Below are positions 62,201 to 64,000 of a stretch of DNA of 64,000 bases, piece by piece. Both the position numbers and the translations under genes were made by a program. The DNA is from Ephydatia muelleri (Eukaryota > Porifera > Demospongiae > Spongillida > Spongillidae), in the NCBI GenBank assembly GCA_013339895.1, contig JABACO010000001.1, forward strand, positions 19,293,123 to 19,357,122. The letters run 5' to 3'. Within the stretch, counting starts at the first letter, position 1; the number at the start of each line of letters is the position of its first letter. The notes under the pieces are model-generated. The model was not told the origin of the DNA. It saw only the letters and a program-made list of their open reading frames with translations, and did not search any database.

Positions 62201-63575
62201 ATATGATGATATGGTCTATTTTAATACAGGTACATAACGGTTTTAGTCAATCAGCAACTGCAACATTATTGCAAATGGCAAATTAAATTCAATCATGCAC
62301 ATCAAATGTAGCACTTGCCAAGCTGGAATTACCTTTCCAAGGCACATAGCATCCACAGCATTGCTGATGCCATCCATAAATACCCTCCAAATAGCTTGCC
62401 ATCATTTTTTTTGTATGCTGATGAAACAATCCATCTTAAAGTATTTTCTTCACAAAAGTCTGTTACAGTCTGCATATTGGGTTTATTGTTTGTTTGTTGT
62501 TGTTTTTTCGGGGAGGGAGGGGGGAGAGGGGTTTGGATAGAGAGAAAATAAATAATAGTATGCATGATTTATAATTCTTGATTTACCTTAACAAGAAATC
62601 ACAATGCTGTTTTTGAGTTCCTTTTATAAAAACCACAAATGTATCTGTTAGAGATAAAGGCAGATGATTATGAACAATTTTCAGTAAACAGGGTGTAAAT
62701 ATATTGGATGTCAATGCTTCCCGTCGTTTTGTTTTTTTTATAATGCATTCTGCCTACAATAGCTCTGACCCTGAAGCTCCATATTTCTGGTTTGATATTT
62801 GAGGCACAACCAAATGTGTCGCTATGAGCGTTGTTAATGCCTAGTTTGAGTTGATTTTTGCCACACATCCTAATAAGGTGTTCTTCTGTTCCAGGATGCA
62901 ACTCACCATGCTTTCTGACTTAGTATGGTGACTAACATTCATATAAGAAGGGGGTGGGGGGGGGGGGGAAGTAAGGGGGTAATCAACAAATGCTTTTGCA
63001 TGCATATTTGTATCAGTACATGCATAAATACAATTTATCATCAATTGCTCCAGACATTTTGTCTAAACATATACAGCTCATATTCACTAGTGCATGTAGA
63101 TTTATGGTCGTGAGCAAATTGATAAATCGGGTGACTTATTACAGCTCAATAATACACTTTTTTACACTAATTTGATACCAACAGTTACTGTCACAATCAT
63201 TACAGATTGTTGCACACCTTTTTTCTATGTTTTATACTTTCATACTAAAGGTGCACTGGCAATGAAAGAGGTTGCTGACCTGTAGTTTTGTGCTCATCAA
63301 AGTGAACACTAACCTTTCTGCCTTATACCATCTGTTTTCGTGCAACATGATGCTATGTCAAGCAATAGCACAATACCTGACCTCTGACTGTTTCAGCTTG
63401 GGGTGTTGAACAAGAAAGTTGTTTTCTGGTTTAGTGTCAGTTACAGCATCAACCAGTGGACTGCTAGGCTTGAGTTGAAACAGTTCCAACCACTGCACCC
63501 AGATCTTAGGATCAAAGCCCACATTATAGTCAACCGCAGTTTCCTTGTTTGGGTTATTCAATCCATCACATTGTC
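53008..63575 (-). CDS. Glycyl radical enzyme (pyruvate formate-lyase superfamily), intron-containing
   Basis: Gene of at least 20 exons. Exons by hand: 63377-63575 (tentative), 61681-61764, 60899-61044, 60597-60669, 60380-60430, 60200-60301, 60066-60148, 59500-59574, 59264-59393, 59051-59212, 58342-58558, 57051-57209, 56693-56814, 56353-56513, 56157-56300, 55811-55944, 54955-55091, 54708-54833, 54580-54656, 54404-54494, 53008-53211. The spliced text follows the superfamily from GHIVPGHRYILKLGVNGM through SVGRLDQLLQPYY, GDSLNQWIQQVTLGGYTHDG, RDYCADGCYEP, ATPDGRLNGQP and the C-terminal RMGGWSNFF loop, about 825 residues as in bacterial members. These enzymes need a radical-SAM activase, which is not in the window. 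Three junctions or frames do not reconcile (see findings). The substrate is unknown. Confidence 0.85.
53406..53617 (+). pseudogene. Retroelement aspartic protease fragment
   Basis: In the intron before the last glycyl radical enzyme exon, on the opposite strand, a frame reads LIVSGFVEGNKVEDIVLDTG followed by CSRTM. The V-L-D-T-G-x-S signature is that of a retropepsin, as in Gypsy-type LTR retrotransposons. The frame ends at 53617 and no other retroelement domain is visible nearby. Confidence 0.5.
57051..57209 (-). CDS. Glycyl radical enzyme: active-site cysteine exon
   Basis: Encodes LPLDLDEVARDYCADGCYEP followed by MYEGRTEFLFGYVFFAA. DGCYEP is the Cys loop, where the transient thiyl radical forms. 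The Glu two residues after the Cys is shared with eliminase-type members such as glycerol dehydratase and choline TMA-lyase; pyruvate formate-lyase itself has two adjacent Cys. The exon is bounded by CTTGCAG and GTTGGC. Confidence 0.85.
61232..61672 (+). other. Unassigned open frame opposite the glycyl radical enzyme intron
   Basis: 146 codons open on the plus strand, with an 86-codon frame also open on the minus strand over the same bases. Neither resembles a family I know. It lies between two enzyme exons (61044 and 61681), so it is intronic and may be chance or a transposon relic. Confidence 0.2.
61681..63575 (-). CDS. Glycyl radical enzyme, 5' exons (tentative N-terminus)
   Basis: 63377-63575 has an acceptor (AAAACAG) and a GTATTG donor and encodes KIWVQWLELFQLKPSSP and PENNFLVQHPKLKQSEVR. 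It joins in phase to 61681-61764 (EVLLSGISPKAGESNCEGGT), which begins the recognisable superfamily region. I cannot align 63377-63575 itself to the family. A further possible exon, 63935 to the window edge, reads MEYFTKSVQMKCISLLQRNE, but its phase does not fit 63377-63575 directly, so an exon is missing or one of the two is false. Confidence 0.4.
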
Positions 63576-64000
63576 CTGTTTTCAATAGAGCATGGAATAT
63601 GAAAATTAATAACAAACCCCAACCACATACAGCAATGCATTAATTGTATGTATTTCACAGATTGAGTATATGAGATACAAAAACGGGAAAGTGATGTTAA
63701 GTTTATAACCAGAAAAAAAGGAAAAAAGAACACTAAAAAACGTACATGAATAAATGGAAAACAAGCTGATGCTTACACTTCTTGAGAAAAATAGGTACAT
63801 TAGTGAGGAGCTTGACATTTGACCAGTTATATGACCTCATAAGTTTGCATAGTTTAGTTATATTGAATTCTTATACCAGTAACAACTTCTCCCACTGATG
63901 GAAACACAGTAAACAAAAATAGATTATAACCTACCGCTCATTTCTCTGCAGAAGTGATATGCATTTCATCTGAACTGATTTAGTAAAGTATTCCATTTGG

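Noticed and set aside
62668..62901. Possible glycyl radical enzyme exon around 62750-62900 (minus)
   Set aside because: The frame does not resemble the family, and phase is already continuous between 63377-63575 and 61681-61764.
53008..63575. Bacterial contamination as the source of the glycyl radical enzyme
   Set aside because: The coding sequence is cut by many GT-AG introns with consistent phases, and the gene shares the contig with clear eukaryotic genes and repeats.

Overview
This window reads as nuclear DNA of an early-branching animal, most likely a demosponge (inference). The evidence is an AT-rich background, many short GT-AG introns, extracellular Calx-beta repeat proteins of the kind known from sponge aggregation factors, microsatellites, and many miniature and decayed transposons. 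I see nothing that looks like a bacterial operon, a CRISPR array or a clear RNA gene.

Layout. (1) 1-11090, minus strand: Calx-beta gene A, signal peptide at 11090, running off the left edge. Its long introns hold a TIR element, two MITE families, a decayed integrase plus Ulp1-protease element (5.6-8.9 kb) and a 1 kb foldback. (2) 11091-16884: the intergenic region between two head-to-head paralogues. It holds a 1.25 kb TTAA-flanked transposon and four broken 3' fragments of one non-LTR-type retroelement. (3) 16885-41679, plus strand: Calx-beta gene B, which I spliced by hand into 49 exons with every intron in phase 1. The coding sequence is about 8,652 nt (about 2,883 aa): signal peptide, 23 two-exon Calx-beta domains, one transmembrane segment and a short tail. 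Intron 2 carries a defective reverse transcriptase and intron 7 is a 4.7 kb transposon and microsatellite nest. (4) 41954-43261: a Mutator-like element with a 10 bp target duplication and hexanucleotide-repeat ends. (5) 43.3-52.7 kb: repeat-rich DNA with two frameshifted copies of a lysine-rich 15-residue-repeat gene, each followed by the same 290 bp palindromic MITE, plus minisatellites. (6) 53008 to about 63.6 kb, minus strand: a glycyl radical enzyme (pyruvate formate-lyase superfamily) gene of at least 20 exons, with the catalytic Cys loop and C-terminal glycyl loop present.

Genes A and B look like an inverted duplication. Exons 1 to 8 match in order, phase and nearly in length, while transposons have filled different introns in each copy. 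Their products should be secreted or membrane-anchored calcium-binding adhesion or recognition proteins (inference). The glycyl radical enzyme is the most surprising gene, because the superfamily is oxygen-sensitive and mainly bacterial, yet here the gene is cut by spliceosomal introns. Three of its exon junctions or frames do not reconcile by hand and need transcript data.
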